Positions 45,156-54,646 of a stretch of 64,000 bases of DNA are shown piece by piece. Source of the DNA: Rothia sp. (in: high G+C Gram-positive bacteria) (lineage in GTDB: Bacteria; Actinomycetota; Actinomycetes; Actinomycetales; Micrococcaceae); contig NZ_JAUNVZ010000007.1 of assembly GCF_030540545.1 (NCBI RefSeq), forward strand, positions 90,873 through 154,872. The letters run 5' to 3'. The translations under genes and the position numbers were made by a program. The notes under the pieces were generated by a model. The model was not told where the DNA came from. It did not search any database and saw only the letters and a program-made list of their open reading frames with translations. Each line of letters opens with the position of its first letter. Within the stretch, counting starts at the first letter, position 1.

Positions 45156-45863
45156 TTAGCTCACAAGCCCGGCTTCATAGGCCATAATCACAGCCTGCAC
45201 TCGATCGCGAGCGCCCAGCTTACCCAGAATATGCGAGACGTGGGTTTTAATCGTGGCTTCCGATAGCACCAGCTCTTCGCTCATTTCACCATTGGATAGT
45301 CCCTGAGCCAGCAGCATGTAAATATCCATTTCGCGCGGGGTGAGCTGTTCCAGAAGCTGCGCATGAGGCTTCGGGCCGGAGGCGGGCACCTGGGCGGGCA
45401 GCGAGGTCTGAGCGACCATATGCTGCAGCAGGCGGCGGGTAGCGCTGGGCGCGATCACGGCGTCCCCGCGGTGCACGGTACGAATGGCGCCGAGTAGCTC
45501 GGTCGGGGGCGCGTCCTTGAGTAGGAAGCCGCTAGCTCCGGCACGCACCGCATCATAAACATATTCGTCCAGGTCGAAGGTGGTGAGCATGAGCACGCGC
45601 ACCGGGGAGATATCCAAAGCGAGAATAGTACGTGCCGCTTGCAGGCCGTCCATGACGGGCATGCGCACATCCATAAGCACCACATCGGGAGCCTGGTTAG
45701 CGTCAACCAGAGCGCGGTAGAGGCTGACTGCCTCGGCGCCGTCGGCGGCTTCGGCGATAACCTGCAGGTCGCTTTGGGAGTCGACCAGCATTTTCAGTCC
45801 TCCGCGGACCAGCATCTGGTCATCGACCAGCATAACGCGTATAGCCTGAGCGCTATCGTTCAT
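45156..45863 (-). CDS. Response regulator, NarL/LuxR family
   Basis: A 235-aa regulator. Receiver with MLVDDQ, phospho-acceptor Asp65 in VVLMDVRMPVMDG and FLLKDAPPTELL (conserved Lys). C-terminal LuxR helix-turn-helix LTPREMDIYMLLAQGLSN through SEATIKTHVSHILGKLGARD. GGGAGAG precedes the ATG. Partner of the histidine kinase 123 bases upstream. Likely targets are the adjacent ABC exporter genes, by analogy with similar arrangements. Confidence 0.93.
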   Translation of the reverse strand: MNDSAQAIRVMLVDDQMLVRGGLKMLVDSQSDLQVIAEAADGAEAVSLYRALVDANQAPDVVLMDVRMPVMDGLQAARTILALDISPVRVLMLTTFDLDEYVYDAVRAGASGFLLKDAPPTELLGAIRTVHRGDAVIAPSATRRLLQHMVAQTSLPAQVPASGPKPHAQLLEQLTPREMDIYMLLAQGLSNGEMSEELVLSEATIKTHVSHILGKLGARDRVQAVIMAYEAGLVS

Positions 45864-45986
45864 TTCTCTCCCTGTACCGTAAGTTCAGTGCTCTTTCATC
45901 TTATCCGACAGGACTCTATCTAAGCTCTATCTCAGGGCAGATTCAGGGTTTATGACAGACTCTCCACCAATAACATGGAGAGAAAT

Positions 45987-47288
45987 TTAAACGTCTCGAT
46001 AGGGCAGGGTTGCCTGCACTCTAAAGCCCTGAGCCGCGCTCAATGCCTTCGGGTCGTAGCGGGAGAGCTGACTATCGGCATCGTGCACCGGGCCGTAGCT
46101 AATAGTGCCGTTATACATTTCCACGCGCTCGCGCATACCGCGCAGACCGTTGCCGCTACCGGGCAGGGCGCTAAAGCCGCTCTCGGGCGCCGCATTATAA
46201 ATATCGACTTCAATACCGGCACGGGTCCAGTCCACGCGCACGCGAACCAGCGGGGTACTGCGCGCGTGCTTGAGGATATTGGTCAGTGCCTCCTGCACCA
46301 CGCGGTAGGCGGCTAGTTCGGCGCCCTGGGGTAGCATGCCGCGCATGGTGCCCGTCATGCCGTCCCAGTGCAGGGGTATACCCAGCTGGCGAGTTTGCTC
46401 AATGAGCTCGGGGATATCGTTCAGGGTAGGCAGGGGCGCAAAGAGAGTGCCCTCATCGGTGCGGAGCACGCCCAGCAGCGAACGCATTTGGGTTAGAGAT
46501 TCACGAGCGGTTTCGGCAATGGTGTCCAGGGTCTGCTCGGCAATATCGGGTTCTTTCTCCCCTCGCTGGGCGGCGGCGATAAAGCGCGCGCCGTCCGCCT
46601 GGGTAATGATACTCGAGAGGGAGTGCGCCACAATATCGTGCATTTCGCGGGCGATGCGGGCGCGTTCATCCTGGGTTGCCATGGCTCGTTCCTGCGCCTG
46701 TTCGCGTTCAAGCTGCTCCACGCGTACACGGTATGCGTCTTGGCGTTCGGCGCGGGATCGACGGGAGTCACCAATGAACCAGCACAAGCTCAATAGGGTG
46801 CCCACAAAGGCGAAAATCATGAGCGCGCCCAGCAGATTAGTCACCCAGGAACCGGTAGGCAGGCGGGATAAGAACGTGAGGTTAATGGTGACCAGCAGGC
46901 TAGCGACCCACGCCAGGGCGAGCATACGCAGGCGCATGTGGCGCTGCCAGTGGCGACCCACATGGTAGAGCAACAGCATGGATACCGGCGCCATAAAGAA
47001 GGGCAGGGGGGTCACCAAGCAGCCGGCAAAGCAGCAGGCGATACTGAGAACCGCGGCGCTTACGGGCGCACGGTAGCGCCAGTACAGGGCGGTGGTGCTG
47101 GTAACGCTTAGGATGAGCGTTGCCAGACCCATAATGCGTTCAATGATCGAGTCGCCGTAATATCCTGTGACAGCTGTTGTCACCAGAGCGAAAGGCAGCA
47201 GGATAAGCTGCATCGCCGCTACCACGATTACATTGACCCAGTGGTAGTGGCGATCCAGACGAGCGTTGACGGTGCTGGTGATGTCCAT
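45987..47288 (-). CDS. Sensor histidine kinase, DesK/NarX-like (HisKA_3)
   Basis: A 433-aa membrane kinase. About six hydrophobic helices fill residues 18-172, with little extracellular sequence, so it probably senses membrane or transporter state. A coiled-coil linker leads to the dimerisation/phosphorylation helix IAREMHDIVAHSLSS (His217), and the ATPase end has GSGNGLRGMRERVEMYNG. No clear ribosome binding site: TACACT ends 6 nt before the ATG, suggesting a leaderless mRNA. Divergent from the 998-aa permease gene. Confidence 0.92.
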   Translation of the reverse strand: MDITSTVNARLDRHYHWVNVIVVAAMQLILLPFALVTTAVTGYYGDSIIERIMGLATLILSVTSTTALYWRYRAPVSAAVLSIACCFAGCLVTPLPFFMAPVSMLLLYHVGRHWQRHMRLRMLALAWVASLLVTINLTFLSRLPTGSWVTNLLGALMIFAFVGTLLSLCWFIGDSRRSRAERQDAYRVRVEQLEREQAQERAMATQDERARIAREMHDIVAHSLSSIITQADGARFIAAAQRGEKEPDIAEQTLDTIAETARESLTQMRSLLGVLRTDEGTLFAPLPTLNDIPELIEQTRQLGIPLHWDGMTGTMRGMLPQGAELAAYRVVQEALTNILKHARSTPLVRVRVDWTRAGIEVDIYNAAPESGFSALPGSGNGLRGMRERVEMYNGTISYGPVHDADSQLSRYDPKALSAAQGFRVQATLPYRDV

Positions 47289-47590
47289 GCTCTCAGTGTA
47301 TGCCTTTGTGTCCCCTCTCGCCCGCTCAATCAGGCTTTGCGAGCAAATATCATCCTGGGGGTTGAGATGGGGCTGGTGTCGGGTCAGGAAAAATCATCCT
47401 CTGGTATGAGAATTATCCACAGTGACTCAGGGTACGCTTAGAAAGAGTCCCTGTGTACAGGTTCCTTCAGGCTATGTTCGCTTCGTCCTATCAGGCCCCG
47501 CGCGCCCTCGGATGAACGATGTTCATAGCGCGCTTGCTGGGATACCCTGCGCAGACTCACACGCCCACACTCTGCAGGAATGAGGATCAG

Positions 47591-50587
47591 ATGTTTTCCT
47601 ACACCAGCACCAGCACGAAAAACAGCGGAACACCGCGAGCAGCCCATATTGCCCTGGCGCGCCTCAAGTATCACCCGGGCTCCTATACGCTCACGGGTAT
47701 CGGTATTGTGCTGGCGTCTTTTTTCGTCACGCTCATTCTGCTGGGTGTGCAGGCTATTGGACCAACCTATAACCGTTCCTCTAATCTGCTCTACTCCAAA
47801 ACGGATGCGCTCACCTATATAACCCCTCAGACGCCCCTTGCACCGGGAGAGGCTTCGAGGCCTCGAGCCTCTCTAAGCCCGAGCGCGATTCCGAGCGCGA
47901 GCGCCGCGGGTTCTGTGGCGGCAAGCGAGCAGCCTAGTATGGACGCTGTGGTATCGGCTTCGGCAGCATCCTCGCCCAACCCCTATCCCGCCGGGTATAA
48001 CCACGCCGAGCAGGAAACCCAAGCTGCAAACACCCTGCGAGCCCTGCACGAATATCTGACCGGGTCCTCACGTTCCAGCGATATTCGCAGCGTGTGGGAG
48101 GTATGGCATATTCCAATAGGTCTCTCGGGAACCCAGAGGTACTACTCGGATATGCTGACCCTGCCGCAGGACTCCTCCCTCTTCCCCTATGAGGTGACAG
48201 GTTCCTACCCCACCAGCCGCTACGAGGTGCTGATTCCCGATCGCGACCCGAACCATCTGCTACCCGCCACGGTCAATATTGGGGACACGCTCATGCTGCA
48301 CGACCCCGAGGCCTACAACACCTACCTGACGCAGCACCCCGAGAGCACTACTATCAGTGATGAACTATTCGCGCAGCTGCGCCACGAATATAAGGTTGTG
48401 GGTACCTATCATCTGCCGCAGACTTTTAGCGACCGCTACGGTCTTTTTGTGGGTACCGATAGTTACTCTATGAAAGACCCGGTGGCATACTACGGTATCA
48501 GTCTGAGTATGGTAGCTCTGAGCCTGAATTCCGGTATGGATTCCGCCGCTATCTCCCGCATTAACCAGGGCATGAGCTCCATCATGCCGGATACCACGAT
48601 CTTCGACGGCAATAATCATTTCATCTCCTACTCGCAGATGGAGCTGGACTCTCAAGCTCGGGGGCTGATGCTCTACGGCTCCTTCGGTGCGGGTGCCCTC
48701 ATCTTTGGTCTGATTACTCTGCTGGTGGCGTGTTTTATGATTGCCAGTACGTTCCAGACTCTGCTGGCTCAGCGCTCGCGTGAGTTTGCGTTGTTGCGTA
48801 CCCTGGGTGCGGATCAGAAGTCTCTGGTGGAGATGGTTCTGATTGAGGCTCTGCTGCTGGGCGTGCTTGCTAGCGGGCTGGGTGTGGGCGCTGCCTATGC
48901 TCTGGCGGCGTGGGTGCCATCCTGGGATCCGCGTGTGGTGACGTCCCTGTCCCCTCTTGCCGGCGTGGTGATTTTCCCGGTGCTAGTGGGTTCGGTGGTA
49001 CTTGCTGCGCTGCGCCCGGCGCGTGCTGCCGCCTCCCTCTCCCCGGTAGAGGGTACCAAGGAGCACAGTGCGAAGGCTCCGGGTAAGCTCTCGCGTATCT
49101 TCCTTATCTTGGTGGGTCTTGGCGCCGCGGTGAGTTTTATTGTCTCCCGTGTGATTGCCCGTGCGAATCCTACTGCCCTGCCGGCGCAGCTTCCCAATAA
49201 CCTGTCGATTCTTTGGGGTGCGGTATCCCTACTGCTGCTTATTGTGCTGATTTTTATGGCGGCGCGCTATATTCTGCCGGTTATTAATCGTCTGTGGCAG
49301 ATGATTCCGGGTATTGGTATGGGTGCCCCGGCGCTGCTGGTTCGTTCTCAGATGGCGAGCCAGAGGGATCGTCAGCTCGGTGCCGGTCGTGCCCTGCTGC
49401 TGGGCGCGATGCTGGTTTCTCTTGTGCTTACGGGTAGGTCTATGGTGATGGCGACGGTGGATAATATTCAGCGCACCAACCCCGAGATGAGCGCTTCCTT
49501 TGGCTATCAGGTGACCGATTCCCCCGGCACTGATGTACAAAGCTACCGTGCTTCTTTGCAGGAGAGGGAACGCCAGGCGGATGCTTTTGCGGACTCCGCG
49601 CGCGCTATTGAGGGCGTGAATGCGGTTGCTGCTCTGCGCCCCGTCGCCTACGTTCCGAGTAAGATTTACGATGCTGCCGGCTACGACTATATGCCTCTGC
49701 CGGTGTATGCGCTGAGCCGAGAGCAGATGAGGGCTCTCTTCCCCGGTGCGAGCGCTTCTCCTGCCGAGGGTCAGGCGCTCTTGGCTGCCTCAAGTTATCA
49801 GCCGCTGACCCCGGTGCAGGAGCTGACGGTACGTGGTAGCCGTAGCGAGCAGAAGTTCACCGTGATTCGAGACTCGCAGGTTCTCTTCGATGAGCCCTCC
49901 CTCATTATCACGCCCGAAAGCGCACGCACCCTCTCCGGGGATGACTATGTCACCTTCGAGCCGGAACAGCTGGGGCTTGATAACAGCTCCGCCCGCTACC
50001 CCACCACTATTCGAGTGGTGGTGCGCGTGGCAACAACGCTGAGCCCGGAAGAAGAATCCCGCGTGGTCGACCAGCTCGATGCCATACGAGGCAAAGGTTA
50101 CTGGTTCAATAGCCGTATCGGTATGCCCGGTCAGAACCGAGCCTCAGGAGTCAGGGAACAAACCCAGCAGAGTCTTGACCAGGGTGCACTAATCGCCCTG
50201 GTGCTGCTGGCAATTGCGACTCTCATTGCTCTGCTGAGCATTATTAACACCATGATGCTCTCGGTTCACCAGCGCCGCGCCGAATACGGTCTGCTGCGTG
50301 CTCTGGGTCTGCGAGCCTCCTCCCTAATGCGCATGGTGCTCGTGGAGGCGCTTTGCATCTCCCTCTCAGCGGTCACCCTCGGTTTGCTCGCCGGTACCGT
50401 CATTGCTGCCGGGGCTCTGCGCACGATCATCTCCACCTCGCTACCCGTCGTCTACGCCCTACCCTGGAGTGACTATCTGCTGGTGCTTGGACTGGGTGTG
50501 CTGATTGCTCTGCTCTCGGCTGCCGAGCCCATGCGCATGGCGCTAAAGCTCACGCCCATTGATGCCCTGCAGGATACTAAAGCCTAG
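47591..50587 (+). CDS. FtsX-family ABC permease, orphan (large, duplicated core)
   Basis: A 998-aa permease; start ATG 47591 with GAGGA 6 nt upstream. One N-terminal helix (YTLTGIGIVLASFFVTLILL), a large extracellular region of about 300 residues with a Ser/Ala-rich stretch, then a first FtsX core (FGLITLLVACFMIASTFQTL), more helices, a second extracellular region and a C-terminal FtsX core (ALIALVLLAIATLIALLSII). Eight to ten helices in total, as in MacB-like permeases with duplicated FtsX domains. No ATPase gene is beside it on this strand; the minus-strand ATPase at 53541-54311 is the nearest partner. Related in plan to the 907-aa permease that converges on it. Confidence 0.85.
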   Translation: MFSYTSTSTKNSGTPRAAHIALARLKYHPGSYTLTGIGIVLASFFVTLILLGVQAIGPTYNRSSNLLYSKTDALTYITPQTPLAPGEASRPRASLSPSAIPSASAAGSVAASEQPSMDAVVSASAASSPNPYPAGYNHAEQETQAANTLRALHEYLTGSSRSSDIRSVWEVWHIPIGLSGTQRYYSDMLTLPQDSSLFPYEVTGSYPTSRYEVLIPDRDPNHLLPATVNIGDTLMLHDPEAYNTYLTQHPESTTISDELFAQLRHEYKVVGTYHLPQTFSDRYGLFVGTDSYSMKDPVAYYGISLSMVALSLNSGMDSAAISRINQGMSSIMPDTTIFDGNNHFISYSQMELDSQARGLMLYGSFGAGALIFGLITLLVACFMIASTFQTLLAQRSREFALLRTLGADQKSLVEMVLIEALLLGVLASGLGVGAAYALAAWVPSWDPRVVTSLSPLAGVVIFPVLVGSVVLAALRPARAAASLSPVEGTKEHSAKAPGKLSRIFLILVGLGAAVSFIVSRVIARANPTALPAQLPNNLSILWGAVSLLLLIVLIFMAARYILPVINRLWQMIPGIGMGAPALLVRSQMASQRDRQLGAGRALLLGAMLVSLVLTGRSMVMATVDNIQRTNPEMSASFGYQVTDSPGTDVQSYRASLQERERQADAFADSARAIEGVNAVAALRPVAYVPSKIYDAAGYDYMPLPVYALSREQMRALFPGASASPAEGQALLAASSYQPLTPVQELTVRGSRSEQKFTVIRDSQVLFDEPSLIITPESARTLSGDDYVTFEPEQLGLDNSSARYPTTIRVVVRVATTLSPEEESRVVDQLDAIRGKGYWFNSRIGMPGQNRASGVREQTQQSLDQGALIALVLLAIATLIALLSIINTMMLSVHQRRAEYGLLRALGLRASSLMRMVLVEALCISLSAVTLGLLAGTVIAAGALRTIISTSLPVVYALPWSDYLLVLGLGVLIALLSAAEPMRMALKLTPIDALQDTKA

Positions 50588-50715
50588 GATCTCGAAAGGC
50601 TCTCGTAAGAGCTGAGCCTAAGAGCTGGGTCTAAGAGCTGGGCTCATGGGCTCTCAGCGACTCTTATAGAGCCCCGGCTGAGCAACTAACTATAGGGCGG
50701 CGTCCCAAGGATAGA

Positions 50716-50758
50716 AGAGATCCCGCCGGGAACCATATCGGTTCCCGGCGGGATCTCT
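50716..50758. terminator. Bidirectional terminator between convergent permease genes
   Basis: AGAGATCCCGCCGGGAACC and its exact complement, a 19-bp stem with a 5-nt loop. Both sides end in weak U-tracts. Confidence 0.88.
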
Positions 50759-50811
50759 TGTATATCTATTCTCTGAGGTTCTCAGTCTCTCGGTCTCAAC
50801 AACCGAAAAAC

Positions 50812-53535
50812 CTAGAGGGTACGCATACCCTGAACCGGCGAAAGCTTCGCCGAACGAGAAGCAGGCAGAGCCGCAGCCGCCAAAGCGGAAAGCAGACCAA
50901 CCACCAGCACCAGAATCAGAGCCGGGTACGGCAAAGCCAAAACAATCTCAGCGTCCTTATCCAGCACAGACACAGCGGTCAAAGCACCCAGGCTCACGCC
51001 AACGATCACGCTCACCACCACAGCGGAAAGAGTAATCAAAATGGCTTCCAGAGAAATCATGGACTTCAGCTGAGAACGGGCCAGACCCAGAGCGCGCAGC
51101 ATGGAGTTCTCGCGGCGGCGCTCATTGACCGACAGGGTCATCGTATTGGCAATACCGATAATGGAAATCACCACGGCAAGAGCCAGCAGAGCCAAAATCG
51201 AATTCAGCATAATACCCAGTACCTGGTCAAACACCTGACGCATAGACAGGCTACCCATCATATCGTCCCCACCATTAGCCTTGGTCAGGCTCTCCTGCAG
51301 AGCAGCATTTTCCTGGCTGCTCAGCGGAGTCTTCGCCTGAACCAGCAGCATGGTCACATTACCGGTCGGAGCAGAAGCAGCCATCTGAGCGGCAGCCTCA
51401 GCCGGAACGCCCTCGGGGATAGCCGCCGGATCGCTCTCAACAGCCTTCGGGTTCTTCAGATCCTGCAGCTGAGCCGCAGTAGCCGGAGTGACAAACACAT
51501 CGGTCATACGCGAGTTCGCCTTCACGGGCTTGAGCTGCAACTCACCCTTAGGGCCCTTAGCGGTCAAACGAGTAGAATCGTTGAAGCCGAAGGCCTTCCA
51601 GGAAACCGCCGGGACCAGCACCTCATTATCCTTCAAGGAGGTGTTCGCCTCAGCCGGCAGCAGACGGTGCAGCTGCTCCTCGCTCAGAGCGTTCATATTC
51701 ATCAGAGTATCCGGAGTGCTCGGGTCAGCATCGGTTGCCTTGCCGAAGTTCACGGTACCTGCAGCATAAGAGACCACAGCATAATCAACGTTCTTAATGC
51801 CCTGAACCTTAGAGAGAGTGGACTCCGCACGGTTCACCTGAGCCGCGCCATCGGTAGTGGTCGAACCACCGTAGCTAGCCACAGCAGCAATCGGGAACAC
51901 CTTATCCATCATCGAGGTAATGGAAGCGCTCAGCACCGAATGGCCGGTCAACACAATGGTCACAATCATGGTGCCCACCAGCACGGCGCGGCCGGTAGAA
52001 ACTGTACGCTTCGGAGCACGCAGAGCATTCGCCAAAGCCAACTTACCCGTCTGAGAACGAGTAAACAGGCCGAAGAAACGAATCACCGGAATCAGAATCC
52101 ACGGAGCCAGCACAAACACAGCAATAGCCAGCAGGAAGGTACCCATAAAGGCATAGGTCAAACCCGAGCTAGAGCCGCGGTTGCCCAGAGCAATATTCAT
52201 GCTCAAAGCACCCAGCGCAGCCAGGATCAGACCAACCACCAAGCCAGCCCAATGCGGCTTACGCAAAGCCATAGAGGTGGTCTCACGCATAGCGCTAATC
52301 GGCGAAATACGCAGAGCGGTACGAGCCGGAGCCAGCGACGCCAAAACAGTCACCAGAGTACACAGAATCACAGCAACCACAAACGCCGACAGGTCATAGG
52401 AAATCACAAAGGTATCAAAGAAGATCGACACCACAAACGCCAGAACAAAGGCAAGAGCCGCACCAATGACCGAGAAAATCACGCCAATAGCCAGCGCCTC
52501 CACCAGCAGCATACGCACCAGCGACTTACCGCGCGCACCCAGGGTACGCAGCAGAGCCAACTCGCGGACACGCTGACCAACCAGCACAGCAAAGGTATTA
52601 GAAATAACGAAGCTAGAAACCAGCAGCGCCAGCATTGCAAAAGCACCCAGCGCAGTGGTCAGCATGCTAAACATGCTCGAGAGGTGCTTCTGCAGCAAAG
52701 ACACATATTCCTCGCCGCTAAATACCTTCGGAGCGGTGTTCGCGTCCTTAGTGTCCAGGCGCGCCTGCAAATCGGCACGAGCCTGAGCGCTATTATCCTT
52801 CAGGATGACAGAGGCCATCTGCAGCTGAACCGAACCGGCAGCAGCAGCTGCGGGAGCATTCGCGGTACCCGCCGTAGCGTTATCAGCCTCAGCAGAAGCA
52901 GCCAGCGTCTGCAGCTCAGTACCACCCATGAGCACCATAGAATTTGCGCTCGAGTCGGAATAGGTGGTCTCAAAAATAGCGGTCACCGTGTACTCAGTCG
53001 TATCGGCACCATTCGGGTTGCTCAGCTGCTGAATCAGATTCGGAGTGGTCAGCTTAGAACCAACCGACAGATTATTCTTCGTCGCAAAGCTCTTAGACAC
53101 CATCAGCTCAGTGGAGCTAGACGGCAGCTTACCCTCAAACGGGAAGGGGGACAGCGCAGTATCCTTCGGAGCCTGCACCAACAACACAGTGCTCTTGGAA
53201 TCATTAATAGTGATAGAGTTCTGAACGCTGTACGCAGCCCAGATCTTCTCCACTGCCGAATCATTCTCCAGCGCCTTCACCTGAGCAGAGGTCAGGTTCA
53301 TTTCGCGGCCAGAATTAGTGCTCTCACTGGAGGCGCCTGCAGAAGCAACCACCGTCTGCATCTTCGAATACATATCGCCCACAGAAGCAGTCAAAGTGCT
53401 CTGCAGAGTACCCATCAGAATCAGCACAGCAGCAATAAAAAACGCCGAAATACCGATACCGACACCGGTCAGCGTGTATTTACCCTTAGAGGCGCGCAAA
53501 TTTGCGCGCGCAACAGTATTAAGGTTCGTAGCCAT
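50812..53535 (-). CDS. FtsX-family ABC permease (MacB-like)
   Basis: A 907-aa permease with the same plan: N-terminal helix TGVGIGISAFFIAAVLILMG, extracellular domain, FtsX core with LLRTLGARGKSLVRMLLVEA, middle helices, second extracellular domain, and C-terminal core with MLRALGLARSQLKSMISLEA and ANTMTLSVNERRRENS. Begins 5 bases after the ATPase gene, so the two form a standard exporter pair. Substrates of this family include antimicrobial peptides, lipoproteins and macrolides; none can be chosen from sequence. Confidence 0.9.
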   Translation of the reverse strand: MATNLNTVARANLRASKGKYTLTGVGIGISAFFIAAVLILMGTLQSTLTASVGDMYSKMQTVVASAGASSESTNSGREMNLTSAQVKALENDSAVEKIWAAYSVQNSITINDSKSTVLLVQAPKDTALSPFPFEGKLPSSSTELMVSKSFATKNNLSVGSKLTTPNLIQQLSNPNGADTTEYTVTAIFETTYSDSSANSMVLMGGTELQTLAASAEADNATAGTANAPAAAAAGSVQLQMASVILKDNSAQARADLQARLDTKDANTAPKVFSGEEYVSLLQKHLSSMFSMLTTALGAFAMLALLVSSFVISNTFAVLVGQRVRELALLRTLGARGKSLVRMLLVEALAIGVIFSVIGAALAFVLAFVVSIFFDTFVISYDLSAFVVAVILCTLVTVLASLAPARTALRISPISAMRETTSMALRKPHWAGLVVGLILAALGALSMNIALGNRGSSSGLTYAFMGTFLLAIAVFVLAPWILIPVIRFFGLFTRSQTGKLALANALRAPKRTVSTGRAVLVGTMIVTIVLTGHSVLSASITSMMDKVFPIAAVASYGGSTTTDGAAQVNRAESTLSKVQGIKNVDYAVVSYAAGTVNFGKATDADPSTPDTLMNMNALSEEQLHRLLPAEANTSLKDNEVLVPAVSWKAFGFNDSTRLTAKGPKGELQLKPVKANSRMTDVFVTPATAAQLQDLKNPKAVESDPAAIPEGVPAEAAAQMAASAPTGNVTMLLVQAKTPLSSQENAALQESLTKANGGDDMMGSLSMRQVFDQVLGIMLNSILALLALAVVISIIGIANTMTLSVNERRRENSMLRALGLARSQLKSMISLEAILITLSAVVVSVIVGVSLGALTAVSVLDKDAEIVLALPYPALILVLVVGLLSALAAAALPASRSAKLSPVQGMRTL

Positions 53536-53540
53536 AAAGG

Positions 53541-54311
53541 TTAGTTACCCTCCAGCTGACGCATCGCCTGCAGCACAGCATCATAGGTGGGGTTCTGCAT
53601 ATCGCCAGCAACCACACCGTCCTTAATAAAGACCACGCGGTCAGCATAAGAAGCCGCATGAGCATCATGAGTCACCATCAAAATAGTCTGCTCATGGTTC
53701 GTCGCAGCCTCACGCAGCAGACGCAGCACCTCAGTGCCCGAATTCGAATCCAGGTTACCGGTCGGCTCATCCGCAAAAACCACCTCCGGGCGAGCAAGAA
53801 GCGCACGCACAATAGCCACACGCTGCTGCTGACCACCCGAAAGCTGCTCCGGACGATGATCCAAACGACCATCAATGCCCAGAGTATTCACCAAATAATC
53901 ACGCCACTCAGGATCCGGGGTCTTACCCGCCAAACCCAGCGGCAAATCAATATTCTGACCCGCAGTAATAGTCGGCACCAGGTTAAACGCCTGGAAAATA
54001 AAACCAACATGCTCACGACGGAACTCAGTCAGGTCCTTATCTTTCAAACCGTTCAGCTCAGTACCGCCAATACGGATAGAAGTCGCCGGGTTCGGATCCG
54101 GAGTATCCAGGGTCGCAACAGTCTGCATCAGAGTAGACTTACCCGAGCCCGAAGGACCCATAATCGCGGTAAACTTACCGCGCTCAAAGTCAATGCTCAC
54201 ATTGTTCAGCGCATGGACGGTTGCTTCGCCCAGGCCGTAAGTTTTTGAGAGATTTCGAGTAGAAACCGCAATCTTATCTGCGGGAATATTCGTCTGTACC
54301 ATACTCTCCAT
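53541..54311 (-). CDS. ABC exporter ATPase (MacB/LolD type)
   Basis: A 256-aa ATPase. Walker A IMGPSGSGKSTLMQ, Q-loop region FIFQAFNLVPTITAGQNI, signature LSGGQQQRVAIVRALLARP, Walker B VVFADEPTGNLDS and H-loop MVTHDAHAASY. Immediately upstream of the 907-aa permease. The start is uncertain: ATG 54311 or ATG 54302, neither with an ideal ribosome binding site. It may also energise the 998-aa permease, which has no ATPase of its own. Confidence 0.92.
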   Translation of the reverse strand: MESMVQTNIPADKIAVSTRNLSKTYGLGEATVHALNNVSIDFERGKFTAIMGPSGSGKSTLMQTVATLDTPDPNPATSIRIGGTELNGLKDKDLTEFRREHVGFIFQAFNLVPTITAGQNIDLPLGLAGKTPDPEWRDYLVNTLGIDGRLDHRPEQLSGGQQQRVAIVRALLARPEVVFADEPTGNLDSNSGTEVLRLLREAATNHEQTILMVTHDAHAASYADRVVFIKDGVVAGDMQNPTYDAVLQAMRQLEGN

Positions 54312-54434
54312 TATCTCATGTGCCCTTTTGCATGTCAGGGGCTTTTTCTACCTCCCGAGTATGATTTCTAACCGGTTAGCTGAGTGAATTCTCATCCTTA
54401 AGTATGAGAAAAAGACACTATAAACACTCTCACT

Positions 54435-54480
54435 CACCAATCCGGCAAGGCTACGGCCACCAATCCGGCAAGGCTACGGC
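54435..54480. repeat. Two tandem copies of a 23-bp unit
   Basis: CACCAATCCGGCAAGGCTAC plus GGC occurs twice without a gap (54435-54457, 54458-54480), identical. It sits upstream of the ABC ATPase gene and downstream of metG. Confidence 0.9.
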
Positions 54481-54504
54481 TGAGTGTTTGAATTACCCAC
54501 TCAC

Positions 54505-54569
54505 GTCGCGAATACTATTTTTCCTCGCGAGGGAAGACACCCCTCGCGACGAAAAATACTATTCGCGAC
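54505..54569. repeat. Long near-perfect hairpin, 29-bp arms
   Basis: The left arm (54505-54533, starting GTCGCGAATA) pairs with 54541-54569 at 27 of 29 positions around the loop AAGACAC. Each arm itself contains TCGCGA palindromes. It lies between the ABC promoter region and the metG terminator. No U-tract, so it is not a standard terminator. Confidence 0.85.
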
Positions 54570-54598
54570 GCGGAAAGAAAACCTGATTCGAGGTGCAC

Positions 54599-54633
54599 AA
54601 AAGCCCTGTATGACTACCTCATACAGGGCTTTT
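54599..54633 (-). terminator. Terminator of metG
   Basis: AAAAGCCCTGTATGA/TCATACAGGGCTTTT, a 15-bp stem ending in U4, 13 bases beyond the metG stop. Confidence 0.9.
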
Positions 54634-54646
54634 GAATCGTTATAGG

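Noticed and set aside
50758-53544. 928-codon open frame antisense to the 907-aa permease
   Set aside because: Translation is dominated by Gln, Arg, His and Ser without domains; explained by codon use on the true strand.
54435-54569. Possible CRISPR array
   Set aside because: Only two repeats with no spacer between them and no cas genes in the window.
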